The translations under genes were made by a program, and so were the position numbers. Under the pieces are notes generated by a model. The model searched no databases. It was given only the letters and a program-made list of their open reading frames with translations, and was not told the origin of the DNA. From Nemertoderma westbladi (Eukaryota; Xenacoelomorpha; Nemertodermatida; Nemertodermatidae), in NCBI GenBank assembly GCA_032718475.1, contig JAUCBJ010006626.1:27884-91883 (forward strand): a DNA stretch of 64,000 bases. Reading direction: 5' to 3'. How positions within the stretch are numbered: the stretch's first letter is position 1; each line of letters begins with the position of its first letter. This document shows positions 10,640 through 21,871 of this stretch, in pieces.

Positions 10640-12114
10640 TTTTTTTTAATGGTGTGGTGACATATTATTATAGTGTATTATTTATTTTTGATTCAACCTC
10701 AAACTCAAAAACCTCAACCTCAAAAACCTGTTTCAACTCAACATTTTTATTTAGATTTCGGTATATTTAAAGCTACATTTATTACTTAAACAACGTCTAT
10801 TCAAACTGTGAATAACTAATACTGGATGGCCATTCTGTAGCTAATTATCAATAAACTGTACTTTTCAGCTCCATTATCATTAACACAGATGCAATTCGCT
10901 GCTGTTTCATGCCAATCTTTAATACTAGCGATGTTAAAATTTGAATAAATTTTAAAATTTTTACTGTAGGGTATTTAGGCGTAGCCTTAGCCTTATCGTT
11001 AAATTAGTACAATGACACAATAACTGAGAAGGTTGCCTTTATTCCATTCCTTTTGATTCCAGTATTATTAATAATGTTGGGCATATCCTAAATCTATATG
11101 TCAGAAGTAGGTTTTGTTATATTACTTTATAATTTATTTAGAAGTCAATGTTTGTATCCTAGGATTCAGGTTAATTTTCTTGATGTTTTATCCATAAAAC
11201 AATCTAGAATAACAATGATGAAATGCATTTTTAATGATTGATAAATTAAAGACAAATTAGATTAAAGATAAATTAAACCAGGTATAATATTAAATTATTT
11301 CCTTCTAACTTTTAGACAGATTCTAGTTGTGCTATCGTTAAATCGAATGATTTAACAGAATATTTATGAATTTTAGAATATTTATGTTTCTGTGTTTATA
11401 TTAACATAAATATTGGGGAATTTATGTGTATACTCTTATTTAATGATTAAATTACTAACTCATAATATGTCGTGACCACAGACCCAGAACAACACATAGT
11501 ACAATTTCTAAAAAAACCCACACAACACTAAAGTTGTAAAACATCAGAAGTAAAACAACCCAGATCACACAAACCCAAAGTCATTGAAATTGTGTGAGTT
11601 GTTATTTCTCTATGCCAAAAAATCCCAGAGGTAAAAAAAAACCTCAATGTAAAGAGTTATGTTAATTGTGTCGTTCTGCCACTCTTTGAAAGAACGAAAA
11701 AAAATATTTTTTCTTTTAAAAATTATATTCTTATTTTCTCCAGACCTCTGTGCTAAAATTTTTATGACGGGGTCCACATTGAGGCAAATGTGTTAGTATT
11801 TAGCTTTTTCCCGAAACTACACTTTTTGGTATGTGTTTTTCTCTGGCTATATGCTCACTATATTACAGTATGTTTAATAGATATATCGGATATAGTAGTT
11901 TTATCTTCTTAAAGATACCTTAGTAATTTAATCGATGATGATATACACATTATAATACGGTCGAAAATGAAAGTAGTGCAGTCAATTTGAATCGTATATG
12001 ATATTCTCATTAATGCGTCAACGTTTTTTTTTTGTTTTCGGTAAGATATAAATATCCATAAACAGTTAATTTTTTGGATCTATATTACAATGGATGTAAT
12101 ACATATATACAGGT
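10640..12114. other. Gene-free AT-rich intergenic stretch
   Basis: No coding or RNA signal. Short CAACCTCAAA-type repeats lie near 10692-10730 and an A/C-rich patch at 11470-11660. Confidence 0.5.
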
Positions 12115-12380
12115 TCTATTTGTTTATCTATATAATTTTACCATCACAATGAAATATATATTTATCATACCGCACCATAAAGTAAGTTGACATATATATG
12201 GCTTACTATTTTGTTTAATTATATAATTTAACCAACACAAGAATATATATATTTATCGTACCGCACCATAGAGTAAGTTGACACATATGGCTTACTATTC
12301 GTTTATCTATATAATTTAACAAACACATAATAAAGCATATTCTTATCACACCACACCTTAAAGTAGGTTGACACAATTTA
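12115..12380. repeat. Three-copy tandem repeat, unit about 90 bp
   Basis: Copies begin near 12117, 12210 and 12297. Each contains GTTTATCTATATAATTTA, then CACA, an ATATATATTTATC block, CC(A)CACC and AAAGTAAGTTGACA. Divergence between copies is modest. No coding potential. Confidence 0.7.
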
Positions 12381-12779
12381 ATATTATTGAAAAATATATA
12401 ATTTTGGCTCTATACTATACTAAATAATATTATATGTATAATAATGGTTTGTATTGTTGCGAGTAGTAAGGATTACAAATTCTTAACAATATAAAAACGC
12501 ATAATTGACCTTATGAAACTAAACTTCCAGCACCATAAGAATGTCTGATTAATTGTGCAATTATTTGATTCAACAAAGTTAGTTGTTATCGAATCAGTGC
12601 AACTTTTTTGGAAAATTATAGAGATCGATAATTATAATAATATATATTTTTCTTTAAATAACTGTTTAGTTGCGATTTATTATAACCATAATGTTTATCA
12701 TTTTATTGCAATTTTCTCGATATTTTTTCATAAATAGGTATAAATGTTATTCTATGAATAGTATCATTTGGATGCAGGA

Positions 12780-12825
12780 GATGTGGAGGGAGGGAGGGGA
12801 GGGGGGGGGGGGGGGGGGGTGGGGC
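12780..12825 (+). repeat. Poly-G/GGGA tract
   Basis: A GGGA-rich run leads into an uninterrupted run of about 20 Gs. Likely quadruplex-forming and prone to length error. ORFs reading through it (Pro- or Gly-rich) are not genes. Confidence 0.8.
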
Positions 12826-12829
12826 TTGT

Positions 12830-13122
12830 AAGGGAGATAATAAAAGGTGAGGAAGGTTTGTCATAGGATACCCCATTACCTACTACAGTATAATACGATA
12901 TATTTAAATTAATAGATAATAATTTGAAACAAAATAAATCAGCGCTAGAGGCAATAACTAATGCACTATTAAAATCATCATCGAACAATATTCCATTCTT
13001 CTATAAGAAAAAACCCAAACGTAGAAATGAAGGATCACTCACCAGAACATGGCAACATCTCAAGGAGAACCACATTAATGGCACCATATTGGGGAGAATG
13101 GCAGATGGGCAAATATGAGCAG
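12830..13122 (+). other. Possible decayed ORF left of a fold-back insertion
   Basis: A 64-codon frame at 12924-13118 (ending GTILGRMADGQI) abuts the fold-back element. Similar-looking coding-like sequence (NVAKLRVSHRGIQKTT) follows on the far side at 14540-14640. These may be two halves of an old gene or transposon, but I recognise no family. Confidence 0.25.
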
Positions 13123-14531
13123 TAGGGCGGTGCGTTTTTTACTTTTTTTCGATTTCATTGTTCTACCGGTGCACAAAAGTTGCCAAATGGTAAAAAAATA
13201 AGGCAAAAAAAATTTCTTTAAATTTCGTCTATATCTTCACGGATCCCAAGAGGGTTGAAATTTTGTGCCATCGCGATGCACCATAATGAAATTTATAACA
13301 ATATAACACATTGATGAAAGATCAATGACTCAAAAAAGAACTTCCTGCATGCATCAAATGTCATCAAATGGGTCCAAACTTAGTTAGATACCAAAATTTT
13401 AATTTTTGGATCAAGGGAACTAGTGCCACAGGCACGTGGCCAGAACCTACCATTTGGCGCAAGTGATGATTATTCTCAATTTTCGCGATGGCCAACTTTG
13501 AGTTCTCCTACTGCATTCATATTATGCTCATTAGAACCGCAATGGCCGATTTAGTGGGGGTAGACACCTTCAAAACAAACGTAGAGCGAATAGTTCTTGA
13601 GATATCGCAGAAAATGTGAAGTCCGGCACAAGTCTACATTACCGCCTTGATGTGATATGGACAAATACACTAAAAATGATATTTTGAATTATCTCAAGGA
13701 ATCACGAATAGACACATCACAGAAATGATCGATATAGTGGGTGAAGACACCTTCAAAATAAGAATAGAGTCATTAGTTCTTGAGTTATTTTACAAAATGT
13801 CAAGACTATGTCCACCAATTAATACTTGATATTGAGTTGACCCATTCCACACATTTTGTACAAAAACTATAGTGAATTAATCACTACTCTTTAATTTTGA
13901 AGTTGTCTGTATACACTAAATCAATTTGTTGCAGTGATGTGTATATTTTTGATGCCTTAAGATAATTAGAAGTAACATTTTTGTGTATTTGTCTATAAAT
14001 CATCAAGGCGGTAATGTTGACTTGTGCCGTACTTAACATTTTCTGCAATATCTCAAGATCTATTCGCTCTATGCTTGTTTTGATGGTGTCTACCCCCACT
14101 AAATCGGTCATTGCGGTTCTAATGAGCATAATATTAATGCCGTAGGAGAACTAAAAGTTGTCCATCACCAAAATTGAGAATAATCATCACTTGCGCCAAA
14201 GAGTAGGTTCTGGTCATTTGCCTGTGGCACTACTTCCCTTGATCCAAAAATTAAAATTTTGGTATCTAACTAAGTTTGGACCCATTTGATGACATTTGAT
14301 GCATGCAGGAAGTTCTTTTTTGAGTCATTGATCTTTCATCAATGTGTTATATTGTTATAAATTTCATTATGGTGCATCGCGATGGCACAAAATTTCAACC
14401 CTCTTGGGATCCGTGAAGATATAGACGAAATTGAAAGAAATTTTTTTTGCCTTATTTTTTTACCATTTGGCAACTTTTGTGCACCGGTAGAACAATGAAA
14501 TCGAAAAAAAGTAAAAAACGCACCGCCCCTA
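13123..14531. mobile_element. Fold-back element, copy 1 (hAT-like ends)
   Basis: Almost the whole 1409 bp is an inverted repeat centred near 13827. The left end TAGGGCGGTGCGTTTTTTAC is mirrored by GTAAAAAACGCACCGCCCCTA at the right. Each arm (about 700 bp) contains internal diverged repeats around TAGACACCTTCAAAACA. No transposase is present. Copy 2 (27397-28699) shares ends and interior and has an 8-bp target duplication, the hAT hallmark. I see no clear duplication around copy 1. An 81-codon frame (13884-14129, minus) also occurs in copy 2. Confidence 0.85.
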
Positions 14532-14854
14532 CAGATCATCACAATATAACGTGGCAAAACTACGAGTCAGCCACCGTGGCATACAGAAGACAACAAGCAA
14601 GAGAAAGAGAGCCTTTCATATCATGAACATATTAAATCATTAGCGACGTCATAAATTATGGCGCTTGATAAAAGAGCAGAGCAATAATCCTGAGTTACCA
14701 CAACAGACATCACATGACATTCTGAACCTATATACAGAAAAGTTCTCATTGGGGACCATGTTGGAAAATTTTATGAGAAAGAGCAAACATTTAACCTCAG
14801 TAGAAACCATCACAACCGAAATGACTCGGTAATTTTTCAACATAAAGTTATTGC
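14532..14854. other. Short stretch between fold-back and LINE
   Basis: No firm feature. A plus-strand frame at about 14650-14830 has coding-like composition but no recognisable domain. The right end is a short (ACT)n run that marks the 3' end of the neighbouring LINE. Confidence 0.35.
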
Positions 14855-14897
14855 ACTACTACTACTAGGATCGGCATGCTGCATTGCAGCTGCATTT

Positions 14898-16729
14898 TTA
14901 AGAATGCTTTGCCGGCTTATCGAAAAAATTGCACCGCCACAACTCCCTATCACCCATGACATTTGCTAGATCATCTGCATCTTCAAGGCCAGTGTCCTTT
15001 AAGATGCTTCTCAAGAAAGTCATTGGCTGTCCACCATGCTTATTCACTCTATGAGGCTGCCAAAGTACAAAATTAAGCACTGGCTGGTCCTTACGGCGAA
15101 AGCAATGTCCTGCAAAGCGGAGGCGATTTTGTTCTAGTGTCAAGCTTGGTGGAACCAATGAGACACCTCCAATGTTATATAGTGTCTGGTTGGAGATGTG
15201 TGCATTGTACTTGACAAAATGAACCCGGCGTAGCATTCTTGTGAATGTGCCATCCAGAGATTTGGGTTCTCAGCAGTTAGAGCCCAGCATGGACTCCCAT
15301 AGAGGAGTACTGGAACTACTGCTGCTCTAAATAATCGGACCTTAAGTTTCCGATTAATTCTCGGTGACTTCCAAATCCTGGAAAGCCTATTCAAGGCTGC
15401 CCATGCCTTTCCCTTACGTATTCGAAGGTCCTCACCTGACTTCCGGATCCATGATCCCAGGTAACAGAAGTCATCCACATGCTCAAGCATACCATCTTTT
15501 GAGCTTATGCTCATCCGATCAGAGACTTGCTGAGGACTTTCAAAGTTAACTGTCAAAATTTTGATCTTTCTGGAGTTAATAAAAAGACCAACACTAGAAG
15601 CAGCATGTTCTAATGAGCTGAGGAGCCGTTGGGCTCCCTCTAGTGATTCTGAGAGTACTCCTAAGTCATCAGCAAAGTCTAGATCAGTTAGGTACTTGGC
15701 AGGATTTCCTCGACTTCTGGAGCCAGTAGGTGGAGTTATCATCACCCCATCATCATTATGATGATCTAAGGACATGCGTAGAACATAGTCAACAACAATT
15801 ATGAACAAGAATGGTGCAAGTGTGTCTCCCTGGAGGACGCCCCATAACACTTCAAATGGTTCTGTGTCACCGTCAACAGTGGACACAAATGTTGTCGAAC
15901 CATCGTATACTGATATATGGTATATATGGGATATATGGAATATATGGTATACCGTATTGCTGCAATAATTCAATCAGGAATCCCATATAATGAAAGTATG
16001 CTGAACATACGTGAGCGAGAGACTGAATCAAAGGCCTTGAAGAAGTCAACATATATGAAAGACAGATGCCTATCTTTCTTTTTTGATAACTTTTCAATTA
16101 TCCTTCTAAGTGCCAAAATGGGCTCCATGGTCCCACGACCTTTACAGAACCCATTCTGATTTCAACGGAGCAGTCTCTCAATGGGATCCCTGATGCGATT
16201 TATAGAATTCTATTTTATAGCTTTGCAGCAATCGAGATCAATGAGATTCCCCGAAAAGAACCATAGAGTGTTAGGTTGCCCTTCCTGGGAACTGGTACCA
16301 ACTTATTTGTTTTCATTTCTTGTGGGACTCTTGTTGTTCGGTACATGTCTAATATGATGGGATAGATGAGCTTTAAACACTCAGGTATTTTAAACACCTC
16401 AGGGGGAACACCATCTACTCCACTGGCACGATTGGTCTTAATGCTCTTTGCAGCAGCCTTCACTTCTGCAAAGGAGATATCACCAATGGGAATATCTGGG
16501 AGTACAGACTCCGACACTTTTACTTCTATAAAGTTATCAGGCAATACCCTGTTATTATTGAGGAGCTTTTCAAAGCGGGCCTTCCAACCATTGCATTGAG
16601 GCGATCGGCTGGTGATTCAGCCTTAACCTTGGTGGTTGGTTGGCTTTTTCGACCAGCAAGCAAGTTGATCGATCTCCATGCCTGGGATGATTGCCTGCTG
16701 TCATCAGCATCATTGATGGCATTGATCAA
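14898..16729 (-). pseudogene. RTE-like reverse transcriptase, several frame breaks
   Basis: Pieces in order on the minus strand: 16729-16526 (linker), 16544-16215 (SGVDGVPPEVFK, PVPRKGNLTLYGSFRGISL), 15973-15140 (GVLQGDTLAPFLFII, catalytic FADD at 15665-15676, FCYLGSWIRKSG, LYGSPCWALTAE) and 15236-14898 (LRFAGHCFRRKDQPV, DTGLEDADDLANVMGDRELW). The last piece is the conserved C-terminal tail of RTE/BovB-type RTs. Frame changes near 16540, 16210-15980 and 15230 make it non-functional. A TATACCATATATGG-type microsatellite at 15910-15955 replaces part of the palm. Confidence 0.8.
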
Positions 16730-17216
16730 GAAAACTTGCCACCTCCATGCAGCATAAAGGAGGTGCCACCTGTAGCTGCATAGACCCTCTTACTAGGGCA
16801 AATCTGGTCCTGTAACTAGGACCCCCTTCGTTCTGGGATAAGGACGCCCTTGGTCCTGGATTAAGGACCCATATACTTGGCTGCAGGGGTATATGGCCTG
16901 ACCAGGCAGATGGTGATCTACCAATGGCTGGTCAGGAGTAGAGTGTTGTCATGTCCACTCTGAGAGAACTTCACTGCGACCTGCACCTGGCAGCAAGGGT
17001 ACAGGGCATGACCCAGCAGATGAGCTGCAACAGCCAATGGTGGGTCATGTGCGCCAGAGTAGATATGGGTGATGGGCCTCATATCTGACTCCATTGCGAC
17101 ACCCACCCTGTGGAATGGCAAACCAGGGTGTGGTATTTGCCCCGAGAGCTGAGCTGAGCTGATGGCATCAATCTGTTGGTTTATTAGCTCCTGTAAATTA
17201 ACAAAGTACTGCCTGT
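16730..17216. other. Extra segment inside the RTE-like LINE
   Basis: It separates the endonuclease from RT and lacks RT motifs. Its plus strand contains GTGGTATTTGCCCCGAGAG (17134-17152). The reverse complement occurs on the plus strand near 26517-26535, just upstream of the LINE's start codon, so an inverted copy of LINE 5' UTR may be lodged here. Short internal repeats (CTGGTCAGG, CAGCAAGGGTACAG) are present. Confidence 0.4.
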
Positions 17217-18250
17217 TCAGGGACCTAAATGCAGCCTTAACTGCATTCTAGCCGCTGTAGTCTGTTTGAGTCGGGACTCTTTCTGCGCCTTGTAGGGGTC
17301 AATTCGGCACTTCTGAATTTTGTTGTCAGTCCAGGGGGCCCTTTTCCTGTTTCGAGGGTATAGCGGAACTGTTTCTGCAGCTGCTAACTTAACGGCCTCT
17401 GTGAAGGCAGTATAGCCCTCACATTGATCTGCCGCCTCAGAGGCAAGAACCTCATACCTGTTGCTCAGCTGTAGTGTGAAGCTGGATCTCACACTTGGCT
17501 GTTGCAACAGAGAGGACCAGTCATGCCGCGGCAAGGCAGATTTCGTTGTTCTGCTAGCACGCAGACTAAGTCTTACCTTGGCCACAATAAGGCGGTGATC
17601 ACTGGAGAAGAGTCGTAGTGTAAATGCATTACAGTCTTGTATAGAGCTCCTGTATTTCCTACAAAACAGGATATGGTATATCTGGGACTTGTGACCACTG
17701 GGTCCACTATGAGTCCATAGCTTTCCAGTTCGCTTCTTGAACTGGGTTCCAGCCGAAAACAATCCATTTCCAGAGATAAAATCCTGAAGATGGACGGAAT
17801 TTCGGTTAACACTATTGCTATAGACCCAGGGCGATGTAGGTGATTGATGCAGACTTGCATTAAAGTCTCCCAGGAATGTTAAGAATGCATGCTGATCCAC
17901 TCCATCAGTAGCTGCTTGTAGATTCTGGTAGAGATTTTCCACCTCCTCTACAGGGGCAACACTACTTGGAGAGTAGAACACAATCAGAACCACCTTAGGA
18001 AACTTCTTAGCCAGTCTTCCAGAACATGAGAAGTGGCAACGTATGATGCGGTTAGAGATTTGGTCTATTTTGTCTAATGCTGCATGTGCAGTTGGATTCA
18101 TCAATAGACCAATTCCACCATTGCCACTATCAACTGCTGAAGCGAGGGCGAGTCGCCAACCGCCCCCCATGTCCTTAATCAGAACCTCATCAGTCTGTCC
18201 AGTCTGCATTCGGTGCTCTTGAACACCCACTGCACTAAGAGAAAGCTTAT
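17217..18250 (-). pseudogene. RTE-like LINE endonuclease, main part
   Basis: The frame opens across the BEL boundary and gives GVQEHRMQTGQTDEV (catalytic Glu of the apurinic-like endonuclease), GGIGLLMNP, FLGDFNASL, SGHKSQIYHILF (Asp of the usual Q-IDYI is replaced by His here) and FSSDHRLIVAKV. About 337 codons remain before the frame closes at 17217. Reading across the BEL target site into 26121-26481 keeps the frame, giving the upstream GELTALADK strand. A second copy of the same region lies at 31488-32483. Confidence 0.8.
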
Positions 18251-20351
18251 TGTTCCGGATATTGAGAGAAAACCACCAGGTTTTAACTTAGCGGTTTTTA
18301 CCTACAGGCTAAGGGGGTTCGCGACCTGGTTGAACGAGAATTTGTAAGTTTTACAGGAATTTACAGTATTAACGTTCATCAATTCCGCAGTAAAGGTTGA
18401 CCGATCGGCATATATTCAAGATATGGAAGTAAGGCGTAAGGGAATGTAATTCTAGGTATTGACTGATTGAGAAACAATAAAGAATATAAAAAACTTTCAA
18501 CATCTATATATTTCTGAATCCGTACCGGTATGACAGTCTTACTTTCCCTGGAGCAGTAATAGCACAACAGTACAATTAGCCCGTAATAGCCTATTAGGCG
18601 TTCCTACATTCTGACATTCTGATATTTCGTTTGAATATTGAATATATAGGGGCCTACATGAATATAAACACATTTGGTAAAAAAGAGTATTGCGAACCCA
18701 CAGGTTTTTAGCCCTGTTTTATGGATGGGCGGATGGGTGCTAATATACCAAGTTTTATTATCTTGGTATACTGCGGACAATACTGCCTTAAGGGGGGGGG
18801 GGTAGCGCATTTTCAGACCAAAAAGTCGAATTTTTGAAACATATCCTATCTGATGGAGAATTTCATGCTGAATCCAAATATGGAAACCGTTTTCCCATAT
18901 CTTGCTTAGTTTTCGAGATATCTGGGATAGAAGATACTGGCTCCGATGTATCGCGATATCGGTAAAGGCGATGAAGTTTGGGGTTTGCATTCAATTTCTG
19001 AATATTTCTGTGCTCAGTGGTGCTAATTGGATGTCTCCACAAGAAAGAGCACAAAATTTTAATTGAGAAGATATTTTTTTATGATTATTGGACCTACTGA
19101 TCAGTTTATAAGACAACTTCAAGTCTCCGGAATGAAGACGGGACTCGAAAAAGGGACTCTGCGGTCTTTGCGGGATTACACGGAATAGACTTATCGGTCA
19201 TCGGAGATCTTCAAAATGTATAATCTCCAGTTCTAGTGGTCGTACGAAGTTCGTTTTGGGCTCATTCGAAAGCTCTTTTCTCAGAGACCAAAGTTACCAT
19301 TTGGTTTGGCAAACTCTTGAAAGCTGCCTGAGCAATCATAACTTGAACAAAATTTGCAAGGCATATTTTACCCAAATTCATGTTATGTTGCTTTACAACC
19401 ATTTTGTCTTAAATCAAATGGTAACTTTGTTCTCTAAGAAAAAAGCTTTCGAATGAGCCTAAAACGAACTCCGTACGACCACTAGAACTGGAGATTATAC
19501 CTTTTGAAGATCTCCGATGACCAATAAGTCTATTCCGTGTAATCGCGCAAAGACCGCAGAGTCGCTTATTCGAGTCCAGTCTTCATTCCGGAGACTTGAA
19601 GTTATCTTATAAACTGATCAGTAGGTCCAATAATCATAAAAAAATACCTTCTCAATTAAAATGTTGTGCTCTTTCTCGTGGAGACATCCAATTGGCACCA
19701 CTGAGCACAGAAATATGCAGAAATTGAATGCAAACCCCAAACTTCATCGCCTTTACCGATATCGCGATATATCGGAGGCAGTATCTTCTATCCCAGATAT
19801 CTCGAAAACTAAGCAAGATATCGGAAAACGGTTTCCATATTTGGATTCAGCATGAAATTCTGCATCAGATAGGATATATTTCAAAAATTCGTCTTTTTGG
19901 TCCGAAAATGCGCTACCCCCCCCCTTAATAATATTTTAGCTCTGCGTACCTATTAATAACTGTAGTTAGGATGCTGCAGTATTAAACTGTAAAGCAGTAA
20001 CCTGACTACTGGTACAGAGCTGTACTACTGACGTGGGTAATTAATTATAATCCTAAATCAGTAGCAGTGATTCAGTCTTCTGTCAATATATAAGACATTC
20101 AGACATGTGAATAATGATTACTGGCAATACTGGTTATTGGATTGCCGAGTACTGTATATTTTTATTTCTTTCTATATTGCAATATAATTGGTATCATTCC
20201 TACCGGATAAGCTAAGCTAAGGCGAATCCTGGTTGACCTTCAATATATCTCTGTTTGTAATAGAATCACACGGTATGTTAATTATTAATAAAGTCGGGTA
20301 AACCAATGATTGTTGACTCATTATTATTGAGTCTTTGCAACTTACGGCACA
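18251..20351 (-). repeat. 3' LTR of the deleted BEL element, with nested fold-back
   Basis: Matches 24085-26115 over 18251-18787 (one 3-bp indel seen) and over 19929-20351. It differs by a 1133-bp TTAA-flanked insertion (18792-19924) and by lack of about 1.06 kb found in the other LTR between CTGCGTACCTATT and AATAACTGTAG. Confidence 0.9.
18792..19924. mobile_element. TTAA-flanked fold-back element
   Basis: A 1133-bp near-palindrome. The left end GGGGGGGGGGTAGCGCATTTTC mirrors GAAAATGCGCTACCCCCCCCC at the right, and arms of several hundred bp pair throughout. TTAA is present on both sides (18788-18791, 19925-19928). The matching position of the other LTR (about 24625-24640) has a single TTAA, so insertion and target duplication are directly visible. 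TTAA targeting is typical of piggyBac-type transposases; none is encoded here. Confidence 0.9.
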
Positions 20352-21871
20352 GTCCCCCTTGATATTCTAAAGGAATATCACTATTTTTTTTTGGAGCTGT
20401 TAGTTGCAAATCAGAAGTGATGCTAATTTTTATCGGGTACTTATAGCCGCAGCGTGCAATGCTAATCACCCATCAGATGATATGTGATGTTATGAATTGA
20501 ACAAACTTGTTACAAACAGGTTACAATTAAACAGAGTGAATCTAAAAAGTACTCGAAAGTACGAATGGATGAATGATGGGGCAACTGCTGAAGTCAATAA
20601 AGTCCCGTTATTTAATAATGTGAATGATTAGATTAATTTTATCATGGTATCCCGCTTTGCTGTACGTATGCTGAAAATACAGCATTGCGTTTTTTTTGTT
20701 TTTTAGTACCGTATGTGATTCCATTTAAAACTAAAATAAATCTAATGCCAACTTTTCAGGAAGAGTACCAAGTTATTGCGGTGTTACATCTTAATCGTTT
20801 AATATATTTTGGAAGTCCTGATATGAATTATATTCTGACAGAAATATTTTCACATTTTCTTTCACGAACTAAAAATCCTTTCATAATAATATTTTTACTT
20901 TTAGACTTTAGGTATTATTTTTTGGGCTATTTTCGTTGGGCTTCCAAAAAAATAACCTCCACCAATGTAATTATTCTACCTAGAGTTAATTAATAGTAGC
21001 CTTTCTTGGGCTATCAAAAAAAGAAATCTAATATGCAAAAAATAACCACCACCAACTGCTCTTTCAGGGCAATACATACTAAATATACAACATAGGTACA
21101 TAAACTAATACATATATGTAAAGGCAAAACGTTTCTAATGAAGAATTTAGAGCTAATAATAGGATTGGGATGTAAATAGGTTCTCCTCGGATAATATATC
21201 GAAAACAGGAAAGAAACATCCAGCCTTCCTTCATACTCAAGATTCCCATTGCGACATACGACGCGATTCAACAAAATCGTCACGTCAGAAAGAGACCATT
21301 AACGATAGAGATCATTGTTTGAGACGATGTACATATAGTAGAGGATAATTGTTCATAATATAAGTAGTGAGACTAAATATAATGTTTGTAAATGTCGAAA
21401 TATCCTTGGGACATTATGGTAGAGAAATGATTTTCGCCAGGATCCCAAGAAATGTTAATGGCCATGTGTGGGTAGAATATATTCCAACGCGCTCAACTTA
21501 ATTACTGTAAGATCGGCGGATCCAAATATTCCATCTCGACGTTCGCAATGGTTCCATTCCACATTATATTTAGGATGGCATTACAGTTTTTATTTAAAAA
21601 AACTTGAGAATGGTATGACATATACCATAATGCCATCCTAATGATAGGATACAAATAATAGTTAATATGATTCCATTATATCATTGTAAATATTTCCATT
21701 GTTAATAAATATCAAGCCATCATAAGTTTATTATCATATCATGTTATAATAAGCATAAGCAAGTACGAAGGTTAAGTACAACTAGGTACCTACACTATGT
21801 ACGATATGAGATGTCCGTTTTTATTATATTTTATTTTCAAGTAGATGTAATAACTAGAAAAGGTAGGATGT
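20352..21871. other. Non-coding 3' internal region of the deleted BEL element
   Basis: No BEL domain here. One small inverted repeat (AGGATGGCATTA at 21571 and TAATGCCATCCT near 21632) could be a MITE. An AT-rich plus-strand frame at 20685-20993 has no recognisable domain. Confidence 0.5.

Larger units (their letters stand above)
14855..18250 (-). mobile_element. RTE-like LINE, 3' portion, interrupted by a BEL element
   Basis: Minus-strand LINE with endonuclease (17217-18250) and RT (14898-16729). Its 3' end is a short triplet repeat (TAG)n at 14855-14867, as in RTE-type LINEs. At 18250 the frame stops at the edge of the BEL element and resumes at 26121. Between endonuclease and RT lies a 490-bp segment (16730-17216) that does not read as RT or endonuclease. 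Confidence 0.8.

Noticed and set aside
12924-13118. Lys-rich ORF with GTILGRMADGQ ending
   Set aside because: Suggestive but too short and unrecognised; kept only as a low-confidence remark.
13123-13130. Target duplication around fold-back copy 1
   Set aside because: Flanks ATGAGCAG and CAGATCAT do not match; no duplication claimed.
20685-20993. Plus-strand ORF of 102 codons in the deleted BEL element
   Set aside because: AT-driven hydrophobic composition, no family resemblance, inside a retrotransposon untranslated region.
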